Positions 17,877-26,049 of a stretch of DNA of 61,327 nucleotides are shown here, one piece after another. Source of the stretch: CAZWDL01 sp964632995 (GTDB lineage Bacteria; Bacteroidota; Bacteroidia; Chitinophagales; Saprospiraceae); the NCBI GenBank assembly GCA_964632995.1, contig CAZWDL010000033.1, positions 1-61,327 of the forward strand, written 5' to 3'. The notes beneath the pieces were generated by a model. That model worked only from the letters and a program-made list of their open reading frames with translations, had not been told where the DNA came from and did not search any database. Position 1 is the first letter of the stretch; each line of letters opens with the position of its first letter. Both the position numbers and the translations under genes were made by a program.

Positions 17877-17933
17877 GCAAATTCTACTTTGAATATCCCC
17901 CAGGCATTGGATACAGCAGAGAAGAGAAAAGGT

Positions 17934-18494
17934 TTAAAGGAAGGTGCTGACGGGGACGGAAAGCTCCAATGCGTCGAGTGGTAAATGATCACCGGATTTG
18001 GCCAGTTCCCGGATTCGGTAATCCTTTCCGGAAGGATCGCGATAGGCTTTGATTTTCCGGGATTTCAGGTTGACAATCCAGTAGTTGGAGATGCCTGCTT
18101 CGGCGTATAGCGGCAGTTTGATTTCTTCATCGTACTCCAGAGAGGTTTCCGATACCTCGATGATAAGCCATACGTCTTTAGGCCGGGGGTGCTCATTTGC
18201 GTAATAGTCTTCCCGGTATTTAACTACGGCGATATCTGGTTCCGGTTCGGATAGGTCGTCAAGAAGGATCGGATTCTGGGCGCGTACAATAGCTTTACCG
18301 GTTAGTTGTAATATGAACCAATCTTTGATTTTATCCACCATGGCGGAATGCCGGCTGCTGATAGGGCTCATTTCCAGTAATTCACCGTTTATCAATTCAA
18401 TACGATCGTCTTCTCGGAGGATACCCGCTTCTATCATGCGGTGATACTCTCCGGTAGATATTTTCCTGCGGCTTACCTGTACGGCCATGCTCAT
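17934..18494 (-). CDS. Uma2 family (DUF820) putative endonuclease
   Basis: A 186-residue protein of the Uma2/DUF820 family, a PD-(D/E)xK nuclease-like fold common in cyanobacteria and environmental Bacteroidota. It has the expected N-terminal GEYHRMIEAGIL and DDRIELINGELLEMSPI, the core PEPDIAVVKYREDYY, and the catalytic-like strand VWLIIEVSETSLEYDEEIKLPLYAEAGI. The Asp of PEPD and the Glu of IIEV supply the metal-binding acids. Activity and role are unproven for the family. It is a single gene with no obvious partner. Confidence 0.88.
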   Translation of the reverse strand: MSMAVQVSRRKISTGEYHRMIEAGILREDDRIELINGELLEMSPISSRHSAMVDKIKDWFILQLTGKAIVRAQNPILLDDLSEPEPDIAVVKYREDYYANEHPRPKDVWLIIEVSETSLEYDEEIKLPLYAEAGISNYWIVNLKSRKIKAYRDPSGKDYRIRELAKSGDHLPLDALELSVPVSTFL

Positions 18495-18554
18495 TATTTT
18501 TCAATTGACATTAAAAATAAGTATTAATTTACTTATCCGGAACATATTGACGGG

Positions 18555-19580
18555 CTAAAGTCTTGATACATTCTTCCTCACCGGCAGCCGGATAACCTCC
18601 CCAACCTCCGCCAGGAGCAGCCGGTCCTTCATATCTTCTTCCTCAAAAATCTGTTGGATCATCCGGTAGGGTTCGCTGATGGGCTCGTCGCTCAGATCGT
18701 AGGTGCCGTAGTGCATGGGCAGCAGGTAGCGGGCGCCCAGGTCGCGGAAGGCCTGGGTCGCGTCGGCCGGGCTGGTATGAATTTCTTCCATCATGTAGGC
18801 CGGCCGGTAGGCGCCGATGCCGAGGATGGCGATATCGATGCCGGGAAAGCGCTCGCCGATTTCACGGAAGTGACCGGCGTAGCCGCTGTCGGCGCCGAAG
18901 TAGATCTTTTGTTTTGGGGTGCGGATCAGGAAGCTGCCCCAGAGGCGGCGGTTGAAGTCGAACAGCCCGCGGCGGCACCAGTGACGGGCCGGCAGGAAGG
19001 TGACCTCCAGTTCGCCAGGTAAATCGTATACCTGATACCAGGCGGCCTCTTCTACCGGTGTTCCGTTCGTCCAATTCCCGATAACCTCATGCATTTTGAG
19101 TGCAGTAAGCACTTTCTTCGGCTGGTGATGACGGAGCAGGGACTCAAATGATTTTTTGTCACAATGATCGCGGTGATCATGCGAGAGCAGGAGGTAGTCC
19201 AGCGGCGGCATCTCCTCCACTTCATAGGGAAGCGGAACAAAACGCGGGATAAAGGGCAGGTCGTAGAGCACCGGATCCGTGATCAGGCGGTATTTGCCCA
19301 GCTGCAGGTAAAAACCGGCGTGCCCCAGCCAGGTAATGAAATCCTGGTCAGTGAATAAATCTTCCTTGCTTTGCTGCCGGGGCGGCCGCCAGTCGTCCTG
19401 TTTTTTTTGCTCCTTGTGCGGATTGCTGCTCAGCTGCCACTTGATCAATTTACGCCAGGAAGGGGAGAAGGGCTTATCCGGATAGCGAAACTGACCGTCG
19501 TGATAGGGGTTCCCTTCCCAGTCGGAACGTATAAGGGGAAGACGATCATTTTTTAGATACTTCATAAATCGATCTGTCAT
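18555..19580 (-). CDS. MBL-fold metallo-hydrolase, NAPE-PLD/UlaG-like
   Basis: A 341-residue metallo-beta-lactamase-fold hydrolase. The first strands read ITWLGHAGFYLQL and LITDPVL, followed by the zinc motif SHDHRDHCD (HxHxDH-type) near residue 135, then ARHWCRRG, GADSGYAGHFREIG and the final metal ligand MHYGTYDLSDEPI. This order fits the N-acylphosphatidylethanolamine phospholipase D-like branch, so a phospholipid or other phosphodiester may be the substrate. There is no signal peptide, which suggests a cytoplasmic location. Confidence 0.87.
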   Translation of the reverse strand: MTDRFMKYLKNDRLPLIRSDWEGNPYHDGQFRYPDKPFSPSWRKLIKWQLSSNPHKEQKKQDDWRPPRQQSKEDLFTDQDFITWLGHAGFYLQLGKYRLITDPVLYDLPFIPRFVPLPYEVEEMPPLDYLLLSHDHRDHCDKKSFESLLRHHQPKKVLTALKMHEVIGNWTNGTPVEEAAWYQVYDLPGELEVTFLPARHWCRRGLFDFNRRLWGSFLIRTPKQKIYFGADSGYAGHFREIGERFPGIDIAILGIGAYRPAYMMEEIHTSPADATQAFRDLGARYLLPMHYGTYDLSDEPISEPYRMIQQIFEEEDMKDRLLLAEVGEVIRLPVRKNVSRL

Positions 19581-19604
19581 GTCGGGATGAAAAAATCCGG
19601 TGGC

Positions 19605-19915
19605 TCAGCTCAGGGCCCACATGCCCAGCACTACCGATAGTATGAAAATATTGTACATCGCCTGAGCTCCCAGGTACACCGCCAGCGTTTTAAGAAGGCC
19701 TGCCCGCCAGTTTTGTTCAAAAATTCTAGTGATGGCGTAGACCATGTAGGCCAATGTAAGCGGAACAAGTATCGAAGCCAGCGCCGGCATGGGTCTACGA
19801 ACAGCTTTTTAATGGTAAATCCCAGCCCGCGTTCCAGGTTGAGCTGTTCCATGATGTAATCGGCACTGTGGCGAAAATTGATGCGTTCTTCGCGGGGATG
19901 GTCGGGTGCACGCAT
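19605..19915 (-). pseudogene. DUF3667 membrane protein with its middle deleted and the frame shifted
   Basis: The segment from the ATG at 19915 encodes RINFRHSADYIMEQLNLERG then LGFTIKKLFVDP, the characteristic start of DUF3667 proteins. At about 19793 the reading continues in another frame as MPALASILVPLTLAYMVYAI...FEQNWRAGLLKTLAVYLGAQ, matching the last membrane helices of the same family. The usual protein has over 200 residues; here about 40 N-terminal and 60 C-terminal residues are joined. The middle is gone and the frame is broken, so no functional product is expected. The start overlaps the divergent PKD gene region. Confidence 0.65.
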
Positions 19916-19961
19916 GGATTTGGTGATTGCTGAACAATTCTTCAATTTACACATTCTTCCC

Positions 19962-21104
19962 TTGACAAAAAGTAAAAAGGTGTCGGCAAAAAGGCTATTT
20001 ATATTGATTTCATTGTTGTCCATCGGCCATTTTCTGTGGTCGCAGGGCTTGGGTGCGACACCTTTCATCCGGGTGGAAGGGCGCGTATGCATGGATTCGA
20101 CACTGACTTTTCAGGTGGCGGAAGCAGAGGGTGCTACCAGTTGGCGATGGGATTTCGGCGATGGCAATACTTCCGGACAGGAACGCCCCCGGCACGTATT
20201 TACCATTCCGGGGGAATATCCCCTGCGCGTTCGTTTTGTCACTGCCGACGCCCGCCCGGATTCCACAGAACTGGAGCTGACGATATACGATTGCCAGGAT
20301 AAATTCTGCGAACCGGACGCTTACATGGAGATCGGCTTCGACGGCGCCCCCTGTACCGTGGATTCGATCAACTTTTTTCCGGTAACCACTCTCGACCTGC
20401 GGTTTTACGAATGGCGCTGGAACGACGAACTGCTCACCTACCGGCGCGAGGGCACGCTGGTGTTCGAGGAAGAAGAAGCTGCCAACCTTACTTTAAAAAG
20501 TATCGATACGCTGGGTTGCGCCTACACGTCATTCGTCGATCTCGATATCAGACCCTGTGTCATTCAGTGTAAAGATTCCCTGCGCATCAATTATACCGGT
20601 ATCCCTTGTGCCGACAATCCCCTTTCTTTTTCCGCAGAGAGCAACGCGGAGCTGACGGAATGGACCTGGGAATTCGGCGACGGAATCCTGAGCGGGGAAG
20701 CGAAACCTTCTGTAGAATTTGTACCGGGTACTTACCAGATTCTGCTGACGGCAAAAAGTCCGGATGGTTGCACCTACTCAGCATCAAAAGAAGTGATTAT
20801 CCGTGAAGATTGTACTCCTTCGGCCTGTGCCCTGGGCCTGCCCGACGCTTTTTCTCCCAACAACGACGGTCTCAACGACCGCTTCGGCCCGCTGAATCAA
20901 TGCGAACCAGGCGCCTACACCCTTCGCATCTTCGATCGCTGGGGCAACCTGGCTTTTGAAAGTGTAAATCCGGAAATACACTGGGATGGTCAATCGGACG
21001 GACAACCCGCTGCTCCCGGCGTGTATGCCTGGATGGTTCGTTATCAGACATCGGTAGGAGAGAAGATGATCGTGGAATCGGGAACGGTGCTGTTGCTCCG
21101 CTAG
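19962..21104 (+). CDS. PKD-domain secreted protein with type B (CHU_C) T9SS sorting domain
   Basis: Secreted or surface protein exported by the type IX secretion system. A signal peptide (KRLFILISLLSIGHFLWSQG) is followed by a PKD domain (WRWDFGDGNTSGQ...) near residue 60, a Cys-containing spacer, and a second PKD domain (WTWEFGDGILSGE). The C-terminal CHU_C gliding-motility domain begins ALGLPDAFSPNNDGLND and ends IFDRWGNLAFE...PAAPGVYAWMVRY. I chose the TTG at 19962 because it gives a normal short basic n-region; an ATG at 19914 would add 16 residues. No catalytic domain is present, suggesting an adhesive or matrix role. Confidence 0.85.
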   Translation: MTKSKKVSAKRLFILISLLSIGHFLWSQGLGATPFIRVEGRVCMDSTLTFQVAEAEGATSWRWDFGDGNTSGQERPRHVFTIPGEYPLRVRFVTADARPDSTELELTIYDCQDKFCEPDAYMEIGFDGAPCTVDSINFFPVTTLDLRFYEWRWNDELLTYRREGTLVFEEEEAANLTLKSIDTLGCAYTSFVDLDIRPCVIQCKDSLRINYTGIPCADNPLSFSAESNAELTEWTWEFGDGILSGEAKPSVEFVPGTYQILLTAKSPDGCTYSASKEVIIREDCTPSACALGLPDAFSPNNDGLNDRFGPLNQCEPGAYTLRIFDRWGNLAFESVNPEIHWDGQSDGQPAAPGVYAWMVRYQTSVGEKMIVESGTVLLLR

Positions 21105-21123
21105 CGAGGCCCCCAGCCCCCAG

Positions 21124-21501
21124 CTACAACGTCTGCACCAGCCGCGTCGCCGCCGCCGGGTTAGTCGCCAGCGGGATATTGTGCACATCACAGATGCGCA
21201 TAAGCATATTGACGTCCACCTCATGGGCGTGTTTGCCTAGCGGATCGCGAAAAAAAATGACCATATCCACTTCTCCCTCGACGATGCGGCTGGCGATCTG
21301 CGCGTCACCGCCTATCGGGCCGCTCTGCATGCGTTCCACTTCCAGGCCGGCTCTTTCCAGGTGCGAACCGGTGGTGCCCGTGGCGATAAGCTGAATATTC
21401 TTGGCTTTGAAGAGATCGAAGTGATCCTTGACGAAAGCGACCATTTCGGGTTTCTTGCCGTCATGGGCGATGATGGCGATCGTGATGTGGTGGGTGCTCA
21501 T
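21124..21501 (-). CDS. mgsA: methylglyoxal synthase
   Basis: Converts dihydroxyacetone phosphate to methylglyoxal and phosphate, a bypass used when triose phosphates accumulate. The 125-residue protein has the full family core: IAIIAHDGKKPEM at the N-terminus, TGTTG phosphate loop, SGPIGGDAQIASRI and the catalytic aspartate in FFRDPLGKHAHEVDV. It ends normally with IPLATNPAAATRL. Length is slightly below the E. coli enzyme (152). It is a single gene, convergent with the PKD gene 19 bases away. Confidence 0.95.
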   Translation of the reverse strand: MSTHHITIAIIAHDGKKPEMVAFVKDHFDLFKAKNIQLIATGTTGSHLERAGLEVERMQSGPIGGDAQIASRIVEGEVDMVIFFRDPLGKHAHEVDVNMLMRICDVHNIPLATNPAAATRLVQTL

Positions 21502-21585
21502 GATATAGTTTCAGTATTTATACTCATTCCATTTTTTTGTCGGATATAATCATCATCCGAAAGTTAAATGTCAATGACTTATGTG

Positions 21586-21608
21586 TTCCGACTTCCGCTT
21601 TCCGACTT
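21586..21608 (-). repeat. short copy of the GGAAGTCGGAA repeat
   Basis: On the minus strand the segment reads AAGTCGGAAAGCGGAAGTCGG, related to the minisatellites at 27674 and 61240 in this window. It lies between mgsA and DUF2911. Confidence 0.55.
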
Positions 21609-21624
21609 GGAATCATTATGCCGC

Positions 21625-21632
21625 CAAAGATA
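21625..21632 (-). promoter_or_regulatory. putative -7 box for mgsA
   Basis: The minus strand reads TATCTTTG (TAnnTTTG). The implied leader to the mgsA ATG at 21501 is about 120 nt and contains the GGAAGTCGG repeat copy. Confidence 0.4.
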
Positions 21633-21693
21633 GTCCATATCTTAAAAAAATGTGAACATTTGCGTTTTCAACCCTATCTATAAGGGAAAGTGT

Positions 21694-21701
21694 TAATTTT
21701 G
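21694..21701 (+). promoter_or_regulatory. putative -7 box for the DUF2911 gene
   Basis: TAATTTTG matches the Bacteroidota -7 consensus and lies 42 bases before the ATG at 21743. Confidence 0.5.
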
Positions 21702-21742
21702 ATTTCTTATTCAAAATTGACGTTAAATCAAATAAGATTCTT

Positions 21743-22597
21743 ATGAAGAAATTAGTATCAAGCTTACTCGCACTTACGATGTTGACATTTTCCGCCACGA
21801 TGCTGGAAGCACAAATCAGAACGCCGGCGCCCAGTCCTACTGCGGAGCTTTCCATGCAGGTCGGTCTGACTGATGTACACATTATCTATTCTCGTCCCAG
21901 CGCGAAGGATCGCGAGATATTCTCCGAAGAGGGTCTGGTGCCTTACGGTGATATGTGGCGCACCGGCGCCAATGCCGCCACCAAGTTTACCTTCAGCGAC
22001 GCCGTCACCCTGGGCGGGCAGAAGCTGGAAGGCGGTTCTTATGCCGTGCTCACCCAGCCCGGCGAAGATCAGTGGGAAATCAGGCTTTATCCCTACGAGT
22101 CGACAAACTGGGGCGCCTATGTCGAATTGAATCCGGCAGCTTCCTTCACCGCCGATCCCCGCGAAATCGATTATCTCGTAGAGACTTTCCTCATCAACAT
22201 CAACAATGTGCGCCATAATAAGGCCACCATCGACCTGATGTGGGAAAACACACTGGTCAGCCTTCCCCTGGAAGTGGATGTGGATGATAAAGTGATGGGG
22301 CAGATTGAACGTACTATGGGCGGACCGACGGCCAACGATTACATGGCCGCCGCCAATTATTACCTGGAAACCGGCAAAGACTTGGAACAGGCCGCTAAGT
22401 GGGCCGCCAAAGCCAATGAAATGAATCCGCGCTTCTGGACGCTGCGCACTCAAGCCCAGATTCTGGCCGAAATGGGCAAGTACGATAAAGCTATCGAGGT
22501 GGCCAAAAAGTCGAAAGAAATGGCCCAGGAAGCGGGTAACAAGGATTACGTTCGTATGAATGAAGCATCCATTGAGATGTGGATGAAAAAGAAATAA
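21743..22597 (+). CDS. DUF2911 domain protein with C-terminal TPR-like helices
   Basis: Secreted protein of unknown function, 284 residues. A signal peptide (residues 1-22, MKKLVSSLLALTMLTFSA) precedes the DUF2911 domain. Its hallmark run is VGLTDVHIIYSRPSAKDREIF, then PYGDMWRTGANAATKFTFSD and GSYAVLTQP near residue 100. The last 80 residues are helical and TPR-like (DYMAAANYYLETGKDLEQAAKWAAKANEMNP), typical of the longer DUF2911 proteins. A large perfect hairpin follows, and a promoter box precedes, so it is monocistronic. Confidence 0.9.
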   Translation: MKKLVSSLLALTMLTFSATMLEAQIRTPAPSPTAELSMQVGLTDVHIIYSRPSAKDREIFSEEGLVPYGDMWRTGANAATKFTFSDAVTLGGQKLEGGSYAVLTQPGEDQWEIRLYPYESTNWGAYVELNPAASFTADPREIDYLVETFLININNVRHNKATIDLMWENTLVSLPLEVDVDDKVMGQIERTMGGPTANDYMAAANYYLETGKDLEQAAKWAAKANEMNPRFWTLRTQAQILAEMGKYDKAIEVAKKSKEMAQEAGNKDYVRMNEASIEMWMKKK

Positions 22598-22614
22598 TCA
22601 GAGTTGGTGAACGG

Positions 22615-22680
22615 TAAAAAATAAGTTCTCCCCGGGTTTCGGCTTTTAAAAGCCGAAACCCGGGGAGAACTTATTTTTTA
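22615..22680 (+). terminator. perfect 66-bp palindromic terminator
   Basis: Two 33-base arms match perfectly with no loop, centred between 22647 and 22648. The GC-rich core is CTCCCCGGGTTTCGGC, and the outer A-run and T-run make it a bidirectional intrinsic terminator. It begins 18 bases after the DUF2911 stop. Confidence 0.9.
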
Positions 22681-22738
22681 AACCCCTCTTTACTTCCGGC
22701 GTCTGAAAAAGGAGTATATCACTTCAATCAATCTTCCT

Positions 22739-23256
22739 ATGCGTCGCGAATACTTAACCATTCTCTTCCTGTTTTTTTCCTTTCTACGTATCCTCCATAC
22801 TCAATCCCTCTATTATCCGCCGTTGACCGGTGATACCTGGGCGACCGTTGATCCGCTGGAGTTGGGCTGGTGTCCGGAACGCATCGATACGCTGGTTCAT
22901 TTTGCGGAAGCTAATAACAGTAAGTTATTGATTATTCTCAAAGATGGGCGTATTGCGCTGGAACGCTACTTTGGGAATTACACCCGCGAATCGGTTTGGT
23001 ATTGGGCTTCCGCCGGGAAGAGTCTGGCAGCTTTTCTCGTCGGAGCGGCGCAGGAAGATGAGTACCTGCAGATACAGGATTCTACGGCGGTCTACCTGGG
23101 CCGGGGATGGATCAGCTGTACGCCGGAGGAGGAAAACCGCATCAGGGTCATCCACCAGATTACGATGACGACCTGACCGGCTCGCCGAAGGGGATTTTCC
23201 TGGTTCAGGTTCGCACGAAAAACGGAGTGGAAACGGGGCGGGGGGTGAAGGAGTGA
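22739..23256 (+). pseudogene. serine hydrolase (beta-lactamase-like) with its centre lost, fused to a T9SS sorting tail
   Basis: The first 145 codons encode a signal peptide and the N-terminal part of a class C beta-lactamase-like serine hydrolase: ILKDGRIALERYFGNY and the nucleophile motif in WASAGKSLAAFLVGAA (SxxK). The frame stops at 23176 inside HQITMTT, where family members continue GLDD. In another frame, starting near 23158, the DNA reads YDDDLTGSPKGIFLVQVRTK and ends RGVKE* at 23256, which looks like the end of a type A T9SS sorting domain. About 200 or more central codons, including the Tyr motif, are missing. An unstable truncated product is possible. Confidence 0.72.
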
Positions 23257-23268
23257 TATTTGGGGCTT

Positions 23269-23506
23269 ACGTTTACGAACCCTCCGAGGTGTATCAATTA
23301 CTCACATCTTTAATTGGGGCTAACTTCATCGGTTCTTCTGTTTTTCTGTTCCTCTGTTCTGCGGTTCCGATCTGTTTGAAGCAGTTTTTTACCTTTTTGT
23401 AGACATTCAGAACCGCAGAACAGTAAAACCGACTAACAGATGAACCGCAGAAGTAGCCCAAACCGACTTATGGGTAATCAGCACACCTCCGAGGTTCCTT
23501 AAACGT
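23269..23506. repeat. MITE-like nested inverted repeat element
   Basis: The outer arms 23269-23301 and 23474-23506 (33 bases each, starting ACGTTTA) are inverted copies matching at about 25 of 33 positions. Inside, a 14-bp perfect inverted pair CTGTTCTGCGGTTC (23354-23367) / GAACCGCAGAACAG (23410-23423) forms a second stem. No open frame is present. The outer-arm sequence recurs at 30592-30615 and the inner one at 32555-32568, so this looks like a small dispersed non-coding element. Confidence 0.6.
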
Positions 23507-23518
23507 GACCGAACCTCT

Positions 23519-24343
23519 TCAGAACGCCATTGGATCCGGATGCCGGAACTGATAACCCAGCTCCACCCTTACCTTTTCATTGGAAATAATTTTGTAATCC
23601 GGTTCGCCGTCTTCCTGGAAGGTAGGTGGTTCCAGTCCGTCTTTTTCCGCCTGGCTGATGTAGAATTCTTTTCGGGAGGGATGTTTATCAGCTGAGACAT
23701 TGAAAACGTCCCCCCATCTGCCTTTTTCAATGACGGTTTGAATGACGCCGATACAGTCTTCCAGGTGCACCATATTGACCGGGGCTCCCGGGTTGGATAC
23801 ATTTTTCTTTCCGGCCAGAAAACGTCCGGCTTTGCGGTTGCTGCCCGCGAGGCCGGCCATTCGCAGGATGGTGACTTCCATAGCAGTTTGCGCGCGCAGG
23901 AATTCCTCTATTTTAGCCAGCGCCACGCCGCTGGCGCGCGAGGGATTGGGCAGATCGGCCTCCGTCACTACGCGGTTGAGGTTGCCGTACACGCCGGTGG
24001 AGCTGATAAATAACAGGTGGGAAACCCCGGCGGCCACTGCTGCTTCGTAGACTGCGCGGATTTGCTGGAAGTGGTATTCCTCCACATTCGTCTGCCGTCG
24101 CCCCGGCGGAATATTGACAATGAGAATGTCGCAGTCAAAAAAGTGCTTTAAATCCGGACCTTTGACCTGTTCGTCAACAGTCACTTCATAGGCCTCCAGG
24201 CCGGCTTCCCGGATAGTGTCCAGCTTTTCAGGCCGGGTGGTAGAGCCTTTGGCGGAGTAACCGGCTTTCGCTAAATGGGCGCCTAGCGGCAAGCCCAGCC
24301 AGCCGGCGCCGAGAATGGATATCGTTGGTCGTTCGGTGTTCAT
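23519..24343 (-). CDS. NAD(P)-dependent epimerase/dehydratase-like protein (YeeZ-like)
   Basis: Extended short-chain dehydrogenase-like Rossmann protein of 274 residues. From the ATG at 24343 it starts with the nucleotide-binding strand ISILGAGWLGLPLGAHLAKAGY. Later come LLFISSTGVYGNLNRVVTEAD, VTILRMAGLAGSNRKAGRFLAGK and the HLEDCIGVIQTVIEKGRWGDVFNVSAD segment typical of YeeZ. The catalytic YxxxK is degenerate, as in YeeZ, so the reaction is unknown. The upstream 46 codons of open frame resemble nothing and were left out. Confidence 0.85.
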   Translation of the reverse strand: MNTERPTISILGAGWLGLPLGAHLAKAGYSAKGSTTRPEKLDTIREAGLEAYEVTVDEQVKGPDLKHFFDCDILIVNIPPGRRQTNVEEYHFQQIRAVYEAAVAAGVSHLLFISSTGVYGNLNRVVTEADLPNPSRASGVALAKIEEFLRAQTAMEVTILRMAGLAGSNRKAGRFLAGKKNVSNPGAPVNMVHLEDCIGVIQTVIEKGRWGDVFNVSADKHPSRKEFYISQAEKDGLEPPTFQEDGEPDYKIISNEKVRVELGYQFRHPDPMAF

Positions 24344-24524
24344 ACGCGCGCTTTTGTGTCTCAACACCCTAAAGCAGGCATTTGTGCAGGGGAACCTTCC
24401 GGAAATACAAGAAATGTTGATGCAACGTGACGCCGCCCTGGATTGTTTTATAGCATAGGGTGGTAAGCATCTACCTAACATCTACAGTATCCAGCAACAT
24501 CATCAATCAAGATAAAACACAATT

Positions 24525-24776
24525 ATGTCTGACGCATCAAAATACAACCCCATCAGCTGCAACTTCTACGACGAACTGGAAGCCCGCGCTACCCTGCGCC
24601 GGCTCTGCACCATACAGTACAGGGAAGGCGGCCATGAACATACGCTCACCGGCGCCGTCATCGCCGGCCTGTACGTGCGCGACGGCGTAGAGTACATGGA
24701 ACTCGAAAGCGGCCAAACCATCCGCCTCGACCGGCTCATTGCGGTGGATGATAAGGAATTGAAGGATTATTGTTGA
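24525..24776 (+). CDS. Rof-like Rho-binding antiterminator family protein
   Basis: An 83-residue acidic protein that follows the Rof (Rho-inhibiting) pattern: YNPISCNFYDELEARATLRR at the N-terminus, a strand with LTGAVIAGLYVRDGVEYMEL, and ESGQTIRLDRLIAVDD near the end. In E. coli Rof binds Rho and blocks termination. In many other bacteria similar short Sm-fold proteins are annotated only by this domain, so the function here is an inference. It is a single gene upstream of the toxin-antitoxin pair. Confidence 0.72.
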   Translation: MSDASKYNPISCNFYDELEARATLRRLCTIQYREGGHEHTLTGAVIAGLYVRDGVEYMELESGQTIRLDRLIAVDDKELKDYC

Positions 24777-24850
24777 AGCATCCAGGCGGGACCCTCAAGA
24801 AGGAACACTATATGCTATTTTTTTGTTATCTTGATTAAAATTCAAATGAG

Positions 24851-25147
24851 ATGGAGGCAAATGTAAAACAGATTTACCAGTTGCATATCGAGCAGTTAAG
24901 GCTTAGCGAAAAATTGGAGCTGTTGGAGTTATTGATGCAATCAACGTTCGAGTTGATTCGAGAAGAAAAAGTGCTAAATAAACTGGATGAAAAAAGAAGC
25001 GTACCGGAAAAAACGGAAATCTCCAAAAAATCTTCTGATTCGGATTTAACCGAATTTCAAAAGCATATCATAGACGGACCGGTAATGACAGATGAAGACT
25101 ATGAACTTTTTAAGGAGAAAAAGGAGCACTTTGCACAATGGAGGTAA
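24851..25147 (+). CDS. putative antitoxin partner of the PIN toxin
   Basis: A 98-residue charged protein. The N-terminal half is a leucine-rich helix (QLHIEQLRLSEKLELLELLMQ) that could dimerise. The C-terminal half is hydrophilic and probably disordered (PVMTDEDYELFKEKKEHFAQ), as in the toxin-neutralising tails of VapB-type antitoxins. Its stop overlaps the start of the PIN gene by 10 bases, the classic toxin-antitoxin coupling. No AbrB, Phd or RHH fold was recognised, so the DNA-binding class is unknown. Confidence 0.72.
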   Translation: MEANVKQIYQLHIEQLRLSEKLELLELLMQSTFELIREEKVLNKLDEKRSVPEKTEISKKSSDSDLTEFQKHIIDGPVMTDEDYELFKEKKEHFAQWR

Positions 25148-25524
25148 TTTGTTTAGACTCTTCCGTCTTAATTGAATACTACCGGAAAAAAGATAAAAAG
25201 GAAACTTTTCTTTTTGAATTGGCGGGCAAATATACATTCCAAATACCAGCCGTGGTCAAGTACGAAATTTACAAAGGGGATAAAAATAGTGATCCTTTCT
25301 GGAATAGTATTTTTGGGGATACCGAAATTCTGCCGTTTGATGATGCGTCTTCTGTAATAGCCGCGGAAGTCTTTCTAGATTTGAAAAATAGAGGTCAGTT
25401 AATTCCAACCGATGATATTCTTATCGCAGCCACGGCTATTAGAAATAAGGCAAAGCTGGCTACCCTCAACAAGAAAGATTTTTCGAGAATCCCCAATCTA
25501 CAGATAATCACTCCTGAAAATTAG
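25138..25524 (+). CDS. PIN-domain ribonuclease toxin (VapC-like)
   Basis: A 128-residue PIN-domain protein. The metal-binding acids are in place: Asp of CLDSSVLIEYYRK near residue 6, Glu of VKYEIYKG near 42, and the pair in IPTDDILIAATAI near 97-98, followed by the usual LATLNKKDFSRIPNLQI. VapC toxins cut tRNA or rRNA and are held in check by the preceding antitoxin, with which this gene overlaps. A functional toxin is therefore likely. Confidence 0.9.
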   Translation: MEVICLDSSVLIEYYRKKDKKETFLFELAGKYTFQIPAVVKYEIYKGDKNSDPFWNSIFGDTEILPFDDASSVIAAEVFLDLKNRGQLIPTDDILIAATAIRNKAKLATLNKKDFSRIPNLQIITPEN

Positions 25525-25551
25525 AATTCATTATTTCTAACTGACCATCTT

Positions 25552-26037
25552 ATGTCCACTCCATACGCCAACCTCGATCCCGCCGTTTTCCGTCAGCTCA
25601 TCACGTCCGTCAATGATTTCACCTTTCGGCTGCTGCGCGAAGTCGCGGAGGGGGAGGGAAGCCGCAATTTTTTTCTGTCCCCTTTCAGCGTTTTTTCCGC
25701 ACTGGCCCTGCTGTACAACGGCGCCGGCGGCGATACGCGCCGCGCTATGGCCAAAACGCTGGAGTGGCCGGGCAAAGCTGACGACTTGAATGAAGCCTTC
25801 GCCGCGCTGCGTGAGCGACTGCTGCGCCCGAGCGGCGAGGATGGCGATTATCGGCTGGAACTGGCCAACTCCCTGTGGACAAACCAGGATATCGGCCTTT
25901 CATCTGAATTTATTGAAAAGGCTCAGACCTATTTTCACGCTAAAACGAAGCCGGTAGATTTTCGATCGCCCGCCACCGTTGATAAGATCAACCAATGGGT
26001 TGCGCTGTTTGTGGGGGGAATATATGAGCCGCAGTAA
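25552..26037 (+). pseudogene. serpin with central and reactive-loop regions deleted
   Basis: Codons 1-148 match the serpin N-terminal half: FTFRLLREV, NFFLSPFSVFSALALLYNGAGGDTR, LELANSLWTNQDIGLSSEFIE and the KINQWV helix. At that point serpins continue with WVxxxTxGKI and about 220 more residues. Here the frame runs directly into ALFVGGIYEPQ*, which resembles the serpin C-terminal strand (LFxGRVxxP). The fusion is in frame, so a 161-residue protein could be made, but the reactive-centre loop is absent and it cannot inhibit proteases. Confidence 0.7.
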
Positions 26038-26049
26038 ACAACGAGTGAA

